DNA of 64,000 bases from Olsenella sp. KH3B4 (GCA_900111695.1 FOHD01000008.1:1-64000); one strand, 5' to 3'. Counted from the first letter of the stretch, positions 52,477 through 60,551 are shown. Translations and numbers: made by a program. The notes: a model not told the origin generated them from the sequence alone.

Positions 52477-53850
52477 CTAGGCATCCTTGTCGATGACGCA
52501 TCTTCCTTGGACGTAGACTTTGCGCACGTTATCCGGCGTCGAGAGATAGAGGATACGCGCCAGTCGGTCTTCCGGACTGTCAAACACCCCAAAGCCGGTG
52601 AGGTCCGAATACGGTCTGGAAACGTCTACCATCTGCATGTCAAAGGCACGACCAGGCAGGAAGGCACCAGTCTGCAGGCCAAGGGCCTCCGCTCCTCCGG
52701 TGGTCGCTAGGTAGAAGGCCTCAAGAATTGAAAGCCGCGCTTCGCCATAGCCGCGCTCCGCCTCCGGCCTACGCGCATCAACACCTGTCTCAAGGAGGCG
52801 TGAGCACAGCACCGCTTGCCGGATATTCTCGTACATGCTGGGGCTGTAGCCACCAGAGATATCCGTTCCTATGCCCACATGTATTCCCTGCTCCCGAAAA
52901 CGGCGAATGGGCGCCACGCTGCTGGAGAAATACGAGTTTGCCATGGGACAATGCACCACGGCAACGCCAAGCTCGGCGAACATTTCGCCTTCCTCGGGCG
53001 TCAGGAAGGTGCAGTGCGCCATGATGGAACGCGGTCCGAGAAGCCCGTAGTCTCGAAGCGCATACGGGTCTTCCTTGCCGCATCTAGCAAGCACGGTGTC
53101 GTGCTCCCATTGGCCTTCGTTGCAATGGGTCTGCACATACGATCCGTATTTCTGTGCCAGTTTACCGAGCCCAAACAGAACCTCGTCGGTACAGCTCGGA
53201 ATGAAGCGCGGCGTAACTACCGGCCAGACGCCCTGAGGCACGCCCGGGCGCATCCCATCGACCTCACGAACGAGGGTCTCGGTGTCTGCAATCGCCTTGG
53301 TGGGAGACGCGTCGCGATAGTAATCGGGGTTCGCCACCGGGTCATCCATTACAGTTTTGCCGACAAGAGCACGCTGACCTGCGTCTGCACAGATTCTTGC
53401 AAGCTCAAGCGTCGCCTCAAGATGAGCGCTACCCAAGTAGACGGTGGTCGTCGTCCCTCGGGCAAGGAGCTGCTGAACTAGGTCCGAATACACACGGTGC
53501 GCAAACTCGATGTCTGCAAACCGCGACTCAAGTGGAAACGTGCGCTCCTGAAGCCAGCGATACAAGGGCTCGTCAAGCGCCAGCGCGGCCTGCGGCCACT
53601 GGCAGGAATGAACGTGCATGTCGACAAAACCGGGTAGTCCACAGCACCCCTCAGGGAGCTCGGTTATGGTGCCAGCTTCGCGATGCGTCTGAATGATCCC
53701 CTGCTGAGCGGAGTCATCGGCCGTAACCACGCGCGTGATGACACCGCTTCCGTCGACCTCGATGAGGACGTTCTCAAGGTATTCGAATTCCCCATATGTG
53801 GGGGCGTGGAAGAACGAGCCAAGATACGCCCGCGTTTTCTCTTGCGACAT
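52477..53850 (-). CDS. guaD: Guanine deaminase
   Basis: The 457-residue amidohydrolase converts guanine to xanthine. It has the first metal motif PGFVDMHVHSCQWPQ, the HCNEGQWEHD block, SIMAHCTFLTPEE and the metal aspartate in GIGTDISGGYS, all typical of guanine deaminase. ATG at 53850 is preferred (AGGTGAG five bases upstream); GTG at 53859 directly abuts the previous stop and is an alternative. It is cotranscribed with the divergent adenine deaminase copy upstream and ends in a terminator. Confidence 0.9.
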   Translation of the reverse strand: MSQEKTRAYLGSFFHAPTYGEFEYLENVLIEVDGSGVITRVVTADDSAQQGIIQTHREAGTITELPEGCCGLPGFVDMHVHSCQWPQAALALDEPLYRWLQERTFPLESRFADIEFAHRVYSDLVQQLLARGTTTTVYLGSAHLEATLELARICADAGQRALVGKTVMDDPVANPDYYRDASPTKAIADTETLVREVDGMRPGVPQGVWPVVTPRFIPSCTDEVLFGLGKLAQKYGSYVQTHCNEGQWEHDTVLARCGKEDPYALRDYGLLGPRSIMAHCTFLTPEEGEMFAELGVAVVHCPMANSYFSSSVAPIRRFREQGIHVGIGTDISGGYSPSMYENIRQAVLCSRLLETGVDARRPEAERGYGEARLSILEAFYLATTGGAEALGLQTGAFLPGRAFDMQMVDVSRPYSDLTGFGVFDSPEDRLARILYLSTPDNVRKVYVQGRCVIDKDA

Positions 53851-53859
53851 GGCGCTCAC

Positions 53860-55632
53860 CTAGCTCTCAACTACAAGAATAGGATCTTCAATCTGCATGG
53901 TAAGGACGTTTATGAATCCGTGATCCGTTATTGCCAGAGTGGGAAGAGCCGCAAGGCAAATGAACGAGAGGAACATGAACGGGATCTTAATGATGCAGCC
54001 CCGCTCTGCCATTGCCTCGTTGAGCTTCTCCTTCTTCTCTGCAAGCTCCTCGCAAGACAGGTCTGAGAGCAGGCCGCATATTGGGTACGCCACCTCGGCA
54101 ACAACCTCTCCTCCGTCCACGAGGCACTGACCGCCCTGGATGTCGACGAGGTGGTTCACCGCTACGGCCATGTCCTCGAAATTGGTGCCCATCACGATGA
54201 TGTTGTGATTGTCATGGCCAACCGAGCTTGCCACGGCACCACTCTTCAAGTGGAACCCGCCCATGAAGGCCTTTCCAACGTTACCGTTCTTGCCATAGCG
54301 TTCCACCTGGGCAATGTAGAGTACGTCCTGCTCGACGTCGCATGCCACATGACCGTCCACAACAGGCAGCACAACCTCGCGCGGCTGGGTGACGGGAATC
54401 CATGGGAGCGTATCCATGACCTTGACCCGTACCTTGTGAGCGCCCGCAGGAGCCTGAATCATGAAGCTCTCAGCCGTAATAGGGCTCTTGAGCGTCAGCG
54501 TGTTCAGCAGACAAGGCCTGTGCTCCGCCGGAGGGTAGTGGACGAGAAGCCGGTTGTGGTCGAGCACCTGCTTACCCGACGACCACGTGGACACTACGGC
54601 AAAGCTGTCTGCCGTGTCTCCGCTAACGAGGTTGATGTCCGCCCGCTTGCCAGGGGCAAGCCCACCGATCTTATCGTCAAGAGAGAACGCCCTGGCGGCG
54701 TTAATCGTCACCATCTGGATTGTCTTCACAAAGGGAAGCCCGGCCTCAAGCGCAACTTTGATGTGGTGGTCGAGATGGCCGGTGTGGGCAAGATCGCAGC
54801 AGTGTAGGTCATCGGTGACGATGGAGAGTCGAGACGTGTCAATGTCACTCCCCACAATCGACTTCAATTGGTCGGACAGGGTACGTGCCGCAGAGGACTC
54901 TCTGAGCATTGCATGGCAACCGTTGCGAAGACGCTCGAGAATCTGTGGCCCATCGAGTGCCTCGTGATCAGTGGTTACGCCAGCAGCAAGGCAGGCGTTG
55001 AGGGTGGGTCCAGTCATGTCGGGCAGATGGCCCTGATTGGAGAGGCCGGGGGTCTTGTTGACATAGTCCATCGACTCGAGAAGGTCGGGGAACCCCGCCA
55101 ATACGTAGTGCCCGACCACCTCGGAGATGCCAACCGCATCAGGTCGTTGGAGCGCCTCGCGAATGATCTTGGCATCAAAGCGACCGCCGCTCGTCTCCAG
55201 AGCAGGGCTGAAGGGCACATGCGAGGGGACGACAAAATACAGGTGAAGGTCGGTGGCCTCGTTTTCCTCGATTACCGCCTCAATGCCTTCGAGGCCGCTC
55301 ACGACGCCAATCTCGTGGAGGTCCGTCATGATGGACGTCGTGCCATGGGAGAGAACCGCCTCGGCAAACGAACGAATCGCCAGGTCAGAGCTCTCTGGGT
55401 GAATGTGCCCATCAATGAAGCCGGGCGTGATGTAGGCGCCCTCGGCATCGACAACTTTGGTGCCCTCCCCAATGGCGTAGTCGACGTCGCCAATGGCGGC
55501 GATCGTCTCGCCGCTCACAGCGACGCCACCGGGATAGACCTCGCCAGAGTAGACGTTGACGATTTGGCCGTTCTTGATTACCAAATCCGCAGGTACCTTG
55601 CCAGCGGCAACTCCCAATAGCTTCTCGTCCAT
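53860..55632 (-). CDS. Divergent adenine deaminase-family amidohydrolase
   Basis: The 590-residue protein has the AdeC two-domain layout, but several core blocks differ from the canonical copy at 49273-51027. The metal motif reads PGFIDGHIHPESSDL rather than HLESSM, and TDLHEIGVVSG replaces ADPHEIANVMG. The TDD...GHLDHH and GGLAPGKRADI segments are kept. It may deaminate another purine or related heterocycle. AAGGGAG precedes the ATG at 55632; an upstream in-frame extension lacks support. It is the first gene of the ade2-guaD unit. Confidence 0.85.
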   Translation of the reverse strand: MDEKLLGVAAGKVPADLVIKNGQIVNVYSGEVYPGGVAVSGETIAAIGDVDYAIGEGTKVVDAEGAYITPGFIDGHIHPESSDLAIRSFAEAVLSHGTTSIMTDLHEIGVVSGLEGIEAVIEENEATDLHLYFVVPSHVPFSPALETSGGRFDAKIIREALQRPDAVGISEVVGHYVLAGFPDLLESMDYVNKTPGLSNQGHLPDMTGPTLNACLAAGVTTDHEALDGPQILERLRNGCHAMLRESSAARTLSDQLKSIVGSDIDTSRLSIVTDDLHCCDLAHTGHLDHHIKVALEAGLPFVKTIQMVTINAARAFSLDDKIGGLAPGKRADINLVSGDTADSFAVVSTWSSGKQVLDHNRLLVHYPPAEHRPCLLNTLTLKSPITAESFMIQAPAGAHKVRVKVMDTLPWIPVTQPREVVLPVVDGHVACDVEQDVLYIAQVERYGKNGNVGKAFMGGFHLKSGAVASSVGHDNHNIIVMGTNFEDMAVAVNHLVDIQGGQCLVDGGEVVAEVAYPICGLLSDLSCEELAEKKEKLNEAMAERGCIIKIPFMFLSFICLAALPTLAITDHGFINVLTMQIEDPILVVES

Positions 55633-56063
55633 CCAAACTCCCTTCTCCGCGACCGTTACCAGCAACGCAATGGCAGAAGTGCCAAGCAACGCTATTCGAG
55701 GGAGCCGGCCGAGGGGCTTTGAATACGGCTCCGGAAGAGTCAAAGGGCCGAGCAAACCGAGCAGGTCGTACAAGTGGAGCTGAGAAACACAGAGGATGAA
55801 GGAGCAAGAGCTTGTGTCAACGAGAACTCTATCACTAGACGGGTGGTGTTGCGGAACGCGTCATTGACGGCAACCCAGCCGACACGAGATGGACTCGTCG
55901 AGCCATTTGCAACTACCCGCAACACCCTCGGACCGCCGCCCTAGGGACTGCAGAGAAGAAATACGACGTCTTCGTTGATCAGAACTTTGTTATGCGTCAA
56001 ATTCCCTCTCAACAGTACTCACCGGATTAGATACGGAGGATGCAGCCCCGCCAAGAGCGGATG
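55633..56063. other. 431-base region upstream of the divergent deaminase
   Basis: This gap holds TTGACA (read leftward, 55815-55820) as a candidate -35 for the ade2-guaD unit and copy 2 of the 68-base element (55948-56015). No purine riboswitch signature was seen, and no gene. Confidence 0.5.
55948..56015. repeat. 68-base inverted-repeat element, copy 2
   Basis: It begins CTGCAGAGAAGAAA and ends TTCCCTCTCAACAG, with the shared interior CGACGTCTTCGTTG and TGTTATGCGTC. It is the same length as copy 1 at 45102-45169, but its inverted repeats are eroded. The two copies flank the purine locus about 11 kb apart. Confidence 0.8.
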
Positions 56064-56474
56064 CTACCTCCCCACACGTGTCCGCATGTCCATCTCGAAG
56101 TTGGCGAGAACGCTGATATAGCAATTGATAACTGCATGGGCTGCCTGCTCGGCAGCATCGCCATCATAGATGTGAGAGAGCTCGTTTCGGAGTTTAAGCA
56201 TCTCGAGCCAAGTCTCGTCATCAGCAATGAGCCCGTTATAGGCAGAGATGGCAATCACCTCGCGCGGGCTGCCTTTGGGGAAATCAACGATGCCGAGTTC
56301 GCCAATAAGAACGTCCTTCATCAGCTTCCAGCTGATGTCAAAGCAAATCTTGAACTTGGAGAGGAGTCCGCTCAGAACGTAGCCGTCAGAAAAGACCGGC
56401 TTGCTGGGTGCCTCTGCCAGCTCTACATTGAGTCGATGAAGCTGATCAAGCCTACGCGAATAGCTCAACGCCAT
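56064..56474 (-). CDS. hepT: HepT-type HEPN toxin / nucleotidyltransferase substrate-binding protein
   Basis: The 136-residue all-alpha protein resembles the HI0074/HepT family of HEPN proteins. Residues 96-103 read RNELSHIY, matching the R-x4-H-x-Y ribonuclease and AMPylation motif. Known HepT toxins cleave RNA and are silenced when MntA adds AMP to the tyrosine. ATG at 56474 has AAGGAGG nine bases upstream; an earlier TTG at 56483 is unlikely. It overlaps the MntA gene by 23 bases, so the pair is coexpressed. Confidence 0.85.
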   Translation of the reverse strand: MALSYSRRLDQLHRLNVELAEAPSKPVFSDGYVLSGLLSKFKICFDISWKLMKDVLIGELGIVDFPKGSPREVIAISAYNGLIADDETWLEMLKLRNELSHIYDGDAAEQAAHAVINCYISVLANFEMDMRTRVGR

Positions 56475-56799
56475 GCTCGGCAACCTCCTTTGCGATGGTG
56501 CTCTCCTCGGAGCAGCGAGTCATGTCTACCAGGTCCCACTGCCTTAGGGTGTCGAGCGCATCAAGCTCGTCCACAAGCTCGAAGTAGTCATGGGCACTCG
56601 AGCCAGCAGCCGGCCAAATGGCTAGGTCTATGTCACTATGGGCTTCCGCGCGCCCGTTCACCTGGGAACCAAACAGCACCGCACGCGAGATACCGTGACT
56701 ACGCAGCGCTTCGACCGCGCGCGGCAGAAGAGCTTGCACATCCGTAGGGACGCACGCAGCAAGACGAATGCTATTGGCCGAGAAGCCACCGGCTAACAA
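56452..56799 (-). CDS. mntA: MntA-type minimal nucleotidyltransferase antitoxin
   Basis: The 115-residue protein has the exact G-S-x10-D-x-D motif (GSQVNGRAEAHSDID, Asp56 and Asp58) of minimal nucleotidyltransferases. In MntA-HepT systems this enzyme AMPylates the toxin. TTG at 56799 is used as the start because a run of six G precedes it by five bases and no ATG or GTG lies between the preceding in-frame stop and it. An ATG 20 bases upstream is in another frame. It is preceded by a palindrome and a likely -10. Confidence 0.82.
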   Translation of the reverse strand: MLAGGFSANSIRLAACVPTDVQALLPRAVEALRSHGISRAVLFGSQVNGRAEAHSDIDLAIWPAAGSSAHDYFELVDELDALDTLRQWDLVDMTRCSEESTIAKEVAEHGVELFA

Positions 56800-56819
56800 C
56801 GCAACACCCCCCTGGGCAT

Positions 56820-56831
56820 GGTAACGTTACC
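56820..56831. promoter_or_regulatory. Palindromic operator candidate for mntA-hepT
   Basis: GGTAACGTTACC is a perfect 12-base dyad 21 bases upstream of the mntA start. Read leftward it follows TACTAT, a plausible -10, so it would overlap the transcription start. Autoregulation is inferred. Confidence 0.5.
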
Positions 56832-56842
56832 TCCATAGTAAC

Positions 56843-56871
56843 GGAGCCGGACGGCAACTGCGCCCGGCTCC
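56843..56871 (-). terminator. Hairpin after the cupin gene
   Basis: GGAGCCGG (56843-56850) and CCGGCTCC (56864-56871) form a perfect eight-base stem with a 13-base loop. No T tract follows on the minus strand, so termination is uncertain. Confidence 0.5.
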
Positions 56872-56923
56872 TTCTCGACAAGGTGCTACTTGAATCTCCG
56901 GCACTGCGCGCCGAACGTCCCTC

Positions 56924-57574
56924 CTACGCCAGCGTCACTAACAGCGCCATCTTGAAGCGCTTGTCGGCACGCACGGCATGGCGGCCACCGGCATCGAACT
57001 TGAAAGTCTGGCCGGCGCGGACGAGGTTCTCGACGCCCTCGTAGGTGATGGTCGCTTCACCGTCCAGCGCAAACACAAGGGCGTCGCCAGGGGCGGCGTG
57101 CTCGGAAAGGCCGGTGCCTGCATCGAAGCTCATGAGCACGAACTTCATGCTGTCGTTGTGCGCCAGATCCATGTTCACGATGCGCCCATCCTGGTAAGGG
57201 ATGAGATCCTTCAGGGTGAACGCCTCGCCTGGCTTAATGACGCTGTTCATGGCAGTTCCCTTCTCAAGCGAAAGCTCAACGTAGACGGTGTCCTTCTCGG
57301 CGCGCACGCCCACGGGGACATTCGTGGGCGTAACCACGGCTTGGCCCGCGCCGGCAACGGCAGGGGCAGCACCCGTAACCTGCGCCTCGCCGGCAACAAC
57401 AAACTCGAGCCTGTGGTAGCCGTAGAGCTCGGCACTGATGTCCGTTCCAGCGCCAAGGCTAAAGTACGACAGGCCATTTCCGCCGGCTTCCCAGACCGGA
57501 TGCGAAACCGTGCAGCCCGGAACGGGTGGGTTATCTGCGGCTATATCAAATGCGTGTCCTGCGATTTCGTTCAT
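56924..57574 (-). CDS. Double-cupin protein
   Basis: The 216-residue protein has two cupin barrels (about residues 35-105 and 125-210). The first has the YGYHRLEFVVAGEAQV block and the second FDAGTGLSEHAAPGDALVFALDGEATITYEG, with a partly conserved metal-binding histidine set. Cupins serve as small-molecule-binding sensors, isomerases or dioxygenases; there is no sequence evidence to choose. GAGAGGAG seven bases upstream favours ATG at 57574 over GTG at 57580. A perfect dyad at 57633-57650 lies upstream. Confidence 0.8.
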   Translation of the reverse strand: MNEIAGHAFDIAADNPPVPGCTVSHPVWEAGGNGLSYFSLGAGTDISAELYGYHRLEFVVAGEAQVTGAAPAVAGAGQAVVTPTNVPVGVRAEKDTVYVELSLEKGTAMNSVIKPGEAFTLKDLIPYQDGRIVNMDLAHNDSMKFVLMSFDAGTGLSEHAAPGDALVFALDGEATITYEGVENLVRAGQTFKFDAGGRHAVRADKRFKMALLVTLA

Positions 57575-57632
57575 GAGCACGCTCCTCTCGTCTGGCGGCT
57601 ATCGAAAGGATGCAACGGAGAAGCCCTAAGCG

Positions 57633-57650
57633 ATGTTGTGTTTACAACAT
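57633..57650. promoter_or_regulatory. Dyad operator candidate upstream of the cupin gene
   Basis: ATGTTGT (57633-57639), GTTT, ACAACAT (57644-57650) form a perfect seven-base dyad about 60 bases before the cupin start. It resembles a binding site for a dimeric repressor. The regulator is not encoded nearby. Confidence 0.5.
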
Positions 57651-57790
57651 TGCAGCGCGCCAATCGAAAAGTGGATCATCTGGGCGCGTCACGCTTGAGA
57701 TTGGCATCCAAGGCGCTTTCCATGCCTCACAAGGTGAAACATTACCCCTATTTCACCCCTCCGGGCAAAATGGGACATAAATAATGAAAT

Positions 57791-57820
57791 AGGTCGGACG
57801 GGGAATACCCCATCCGACCT
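57791..57820 (-). terminator. Terminator after tRNA-Thr
   Basis: Read leftward, AGGTCGGATGGGG pairs with CCCCGTCCGACCT (57791-57820, four-base loop, one G-T pair) and ATTTCATTATTT follows. It lies 11 bases past the tRNA end. Confidence 0.8.
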
Positions 57821-57830
57821 GCGAAAACAC

Positions 57831-57906
57831 TGGAGCCAGCAATCAGACTCGAACTGATGACCCCCGCTTTACGAGAGCGGTGCTCTACCAACTGAGCTAT
57901 GCTGGC
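57831..57906 (-). tRNA. tRNA-Thr (anticodon CGT)
   Basis: Read leftward, the 76-base gene starts GCCAGCA and ends TGCTGGC plus TCCA, so the acceptor stem pairs fully and CCA is encoded. The D arm contains GCTCAGTTGGTAGAGC. The anticodon stem-loop is CCGCT-CTCGTAA-AGCGG, giving anticodon CGT for codon ACG. The T arm reads ATCAG-TTCGAGT-CTGAT. Confidence 0.96.
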
Positions 57907-58384
57907 CTGCGCTTGAGCGCCCAACTACTATACGGGGACGCGCCCGGCTTTGCAAGCGTCAAGGCGGATTTCTCCACGAGTCCTTTTGACAATCCCCTTT
58001 GCGGGCGCTATTGACGTGGATGAGCCTCCGACAATGTCAAATAGCTGGATTGCCTGGTCGTGTGGCCGGAGCCGTGCTCAAAAATTGCGGTTGACGGCCC
58101 ATTTTGGTCGAATCGCCGAGTACGCAAACTCTAACTTTTTGCGGAGCCGCAGGTAGCGAAATGGCACCCGCGAGGTGATACTAAGCGGAATCCCCGAAAA
58201 AGGCCGTCAACCGCAAATTTTGGGCAGAACCCCTACTCTCGGAAGATAAATTACCGTCTTAGGCGAATTCAAAGGCGACGAATCCGGCGACAAAAAGTCC
58301 CACAGCGCCATCACGCCCGGCTGACACTGCCCGGCATCGCTATGATGGTGAGCCTACGCAGGCCGCGACAACGGGAGGGAAACC
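57907..58384. other. 478-base gap between tRNA-Thr and the spermidine-synthase-like gene
   Basis: This gap has no supported gene. It holds the tRNA promoter region and a 152-base inverted-repeat element (58075-58226). TATGAT at 58340-58345 is a candidate -10 for the downstream gene. Confidence 0.6.
58075..58226. mobile_element. MITE-like element with 25-base terminal inverted repeats
   Basis: The left end (58075-58099) and the reverse complement of the right end (58202-58226) match at 23 of 25 bases, sharing GCGGTTGACGGCC. The 102-base interior has no gene. Size, terminal repeats and intergenic position fit a miniature inverted-repeat element. No clear target duplication is visible at its borders. 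Confidence 0.65.
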
Positions 58385-59194
58385 ATGGCAGACAACTCAC
58401 GCAGCTACTTTCCCTCCCCCGCCGAGCTCCTCCCTCACGTGGTGAGCACGCAGTCCGGCCTGGCCCTCATCCGCACGACGCACGCCCACGGCGTCTGGCA
58501 GCGAATCCTCAGCACGGGCGGCGTTTGGCAGTCCGCAACACTCCTTGGTCCCCGTCGCATGGAGCCGCCCTTTGCGTACCATCGCGCGTTTGGCCGCGTC
58601 TTTGACCTGGTTCCCCACGTACAACGGCTCCTCGCCATCGGCGGTGGCGGCTTCGCGTTTCCAAAGCTCGTTGCCGAGAAGCACCCCGGCGTCGTGACCG
58701 ACGTGGTCGAGATCGACCCAGCCGTCATCGATATCGCGCGACGCTGGTTCTACCTCGATGAGGCCTGCGAGCTGCAACAACACGGTGGTGGCCAGCTCAA
58801 CGTGATCTGCGCGGACGGCCGCCGGGTGCTCGATGACGCCACACCCTCCTCGTACGACGCCATCGTCCTCGACGCATTTGTCCGCAATGCCCCGGTGCGC
58901 ACCCTCGCCACCCTCGAGGCGTTCCACGCGGCTCACCAGGCGCTCTCCCCACACGGCATCCTTCTCGCCAACGTGGTTCCAGACGAGAGCGACCCTGGCA
59001 ACGGCTTTCTCAGGACCGTCACCGCCGGCCTTATGGCAACCTTCGCGAACGTGGCAATCACGCTTGTGGTTGACCACCAAAACGTCGGCGAAAACTACAT
59101 CGTCTTTGCCTCAGACACGGCCCTCGACCTCCCCGACGCGATCCCCTTTGACAAGGACTTCCTCGGGGAGGTCCTGCGCGACAAGGCACTGTAG
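58385..59194 (+). CDS. Spermidine-synthase-like methyltransferase-fold protein
   Basis: The 269-residue protein has a SpeE-like Rossmann core: LLAIGGGGFAFPKLVAEKHP (motif I, near residue 82), VVEIDPAVIDIARRWF, NVICADGRRVLDD and the YDAIVLDAFVRNAPVR segment. Family members transfer aminopropyl groups or methyl groups. It lacks the complete N-terminal domain of authentic spermidine synthases, so another substrate is possible. GGGAGGGAAACC precedes the ATG. It stands alone and converges with the TudS-PNP gene. Confidence 0.8.
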   Translation: MADNSRSYFPSPAELLPHVVSTQSGLALIRTTHAHGVWQRILSTGGVWQSATLLGPRRMEPPFAYHRAFGRVFDLVPHVQRLLAIGGGGFAFPKLVAEKHPGVVTDVVEIDPAVIDIARRWFYLDEACELQQHGGGQLNVICADGRRVLDDATPSSYDAIVLDAFVRNAPVRTLATLEAFHAAHQALSPHGILLANVVPDESDPGNGFLRTVTAGLMATFANVAITLVVDHQNVGENYIVFASDTALDLPDAIPFDKDFLGEVLRDKAL

Positions 59195-59217
59195 CTGCGC
59201 CAACGCCAACTTGCGCC

Positions 59218-60408
59218 CTACAGCATCCTTAGCACGCCGCGGACCAGTCGCTCGAAGTCCTCGGAGTAGCGCTCAGCGCACGCCAGCACGGAGCCGTGAT
59301 CTGTATCAGCAGAGCCGGCCATGTTGGTCGCCAGCGTAAGCCCCAGCACGTTCATGTCGAGCGCGCGGGCCATGATGACCTCGTTCACCGTGGACATGCC
59401 CGCAAAGGAGACGCCAAGCGCACGCAGGGCCGCCACCTCGGCAGGTGTCTCGAACGAAGGTCCCAGCATCCCTGCATAGACGCCCTGCTGCAGCCCAATG
59501 CCGGCATCATCGGCCACGCCCTGGGCAATCGTACGCAGGTAGGGCGAGAAGGCCGCGCTCATGTCGACGAACGGCGTGTCGACGTCGCGCAGCTCATCCC
59601 ACTCGGCAAGCGGGTTTCTCCCCGTAAAGTTGATCTGGTCCGTGAGAATGCCAAGGCCCACCTTGGCGTTGCCCTCAACCGCCCCCGTCGCGCATGCAAA
59701 GATGATGTCGCGGCACCCCAGGCGAAACGCGTGGCGCACGAGCGAGGTGACCTCGGAGGCGGAGTAGCCCTGGTAGAGGTGGATGCGGCCGGGATAAACA
59801 ACCACGGGCACGTCGTCGATGGTGCCAACTGTGGCCTCGAAATCGTGCCCCCTCACGGGACGTGCGGACTCCGGGAAGCCCTCGATGTCGTGGTAGTCGA
59901 TGCGGCGCACGGGCTTGACGAGCTTGGCCAGATGCCCCAGGCCCGTCCCCAGCACAATGGCAACAGGATGCTCCACAGAGGGCTTGCAGGACTCGACCGT
60001 CTCTTCGCTAACCACGCAGATCCCCTCCTCCTCGAGGAGTCGGGCATAGACGCCCTCCCCCTCGGTCACGTTTCCGGTATAGGTACCATCGTAGATGACG
60101 TGGACGCCGCATGACGGGCTTTTTGCCTTGAGGACGGCAAGCGGTGCCCCCGCGCGGCGCGCAACGGCGAGCATCTTCTCGCTTCCGCGTCGGAAGTCCT
60201 CGGTCACGTCGGTACCGTCGCGCAGCCACACGCGTCCCTCGCGCTGCTCCGCAGGCGGTCGGGGCACGGGCAGACGTGCGGCAGTCTCGGGGCATACCGG
60301 CGTCACGTCAAGCTTTTTGGCAAGGTCGATAACCGCCCGGCACGGCTTGGCGCCCCCGTCGAAGCGCACCGGCCTCCCCAGAAGGCAGGCACTCACTATC
60401 GCACGCAC
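59218..60408 (-). CDS. TudS (DUF523)-purine nucleoside phosphorylase fusion
   Basis: The 396-residue protein joins two domains. Residues 1 to about 140 are DUF523/TudS: the conserved cysteines are in VSACLLG (8), TPVCPE (39) and KSPSCGVH (100), the set expected to hold a [4Fe-4S] cluster, with the RFDGG and DGTDVTEDF blocks. TudS proteins remove sulfur from thiouracil-type bases. Residues 145-396 are a trimeric-type purine nucleoside phosphorylase (IVLGTGLGHLAK, GRIHLYQGY, NFTGRNPL, GMSTVNEVIMAR). GTG at 60408 has AGGGGA at better spacing than GTG at 60414. The fusion suggests salvage of thionated nucleosides. Confidence 0.88.
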   Translation of the reverse strand: MRAIVSACLLGRPVRFDGGAKPCRAVIDLAKKLDVTPVCPETAARLPVPRPPAEQREGRVWLRDGTDVTEDFRRGSEKMLAVARRAGAPLAVLKAKSPSCGVHVIYDGTYTGNVTEGEGVYARLLEEEGICVVSEETVESCKPSVEHPVAIVLGTGLGHLAKLVKPVRRIDYHDIEGFPESARPVRGHDFEATVGTIDDVPVVVYPGRIHLYQGYSASEVTSLVRHAFRLGCRDIIFACATGAVEGNAKVGLGILTDQINFTGRNPLAEWDELRDVDTPFVDMSAAFSPYLRTIAQGVADDAGIGLQQGVYAGMLGPSFETPAEVAALRALGVSFAGMSTVNEVIMARALDMNVLGLTLATNMAGSADTDHGSVLACAERYSEDFERLVRGVLRML

Positions 60409-60493
60409 TGGCACTCCCCTCTCGCGTCCCGGCCGTCACCCGCACAAGCGGCAAGAACGGCGGCGCATTCTTCTCGACACATCAAAATTGTCA

Positions 60494-60528
60494 TCAAAAA
60501 GGGGACGGGGCGCAATGCCCCGTCCCCA
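60494..60528 (-). terminator. Terminator of the SurA-like gene
   Basis: Read leftward, GGGGACGGGGC (60517-60527) pairs with GCCCCGTCCCC (60501-60511) and five T residues follow. It has an 11-base perfect stem and a five-base loop. Confidence 0.9.
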
Positions 60529-60551
60529 TAAGGACGCGCTTGGCGTAACCC

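Noticed and set aside
55633..55773. N-terminal extension of the divergent adenine deaminase
   Set aside because: The extension adds a hydrophobic segment absent from the family, and a strong AAGGGAG supports the ATG at 55632.
55640..55950. Purine riboswitch upstream of the deaminase unit
   Set aside because: I looked for the conserved three-way junction core and did not find it on the minus strand.
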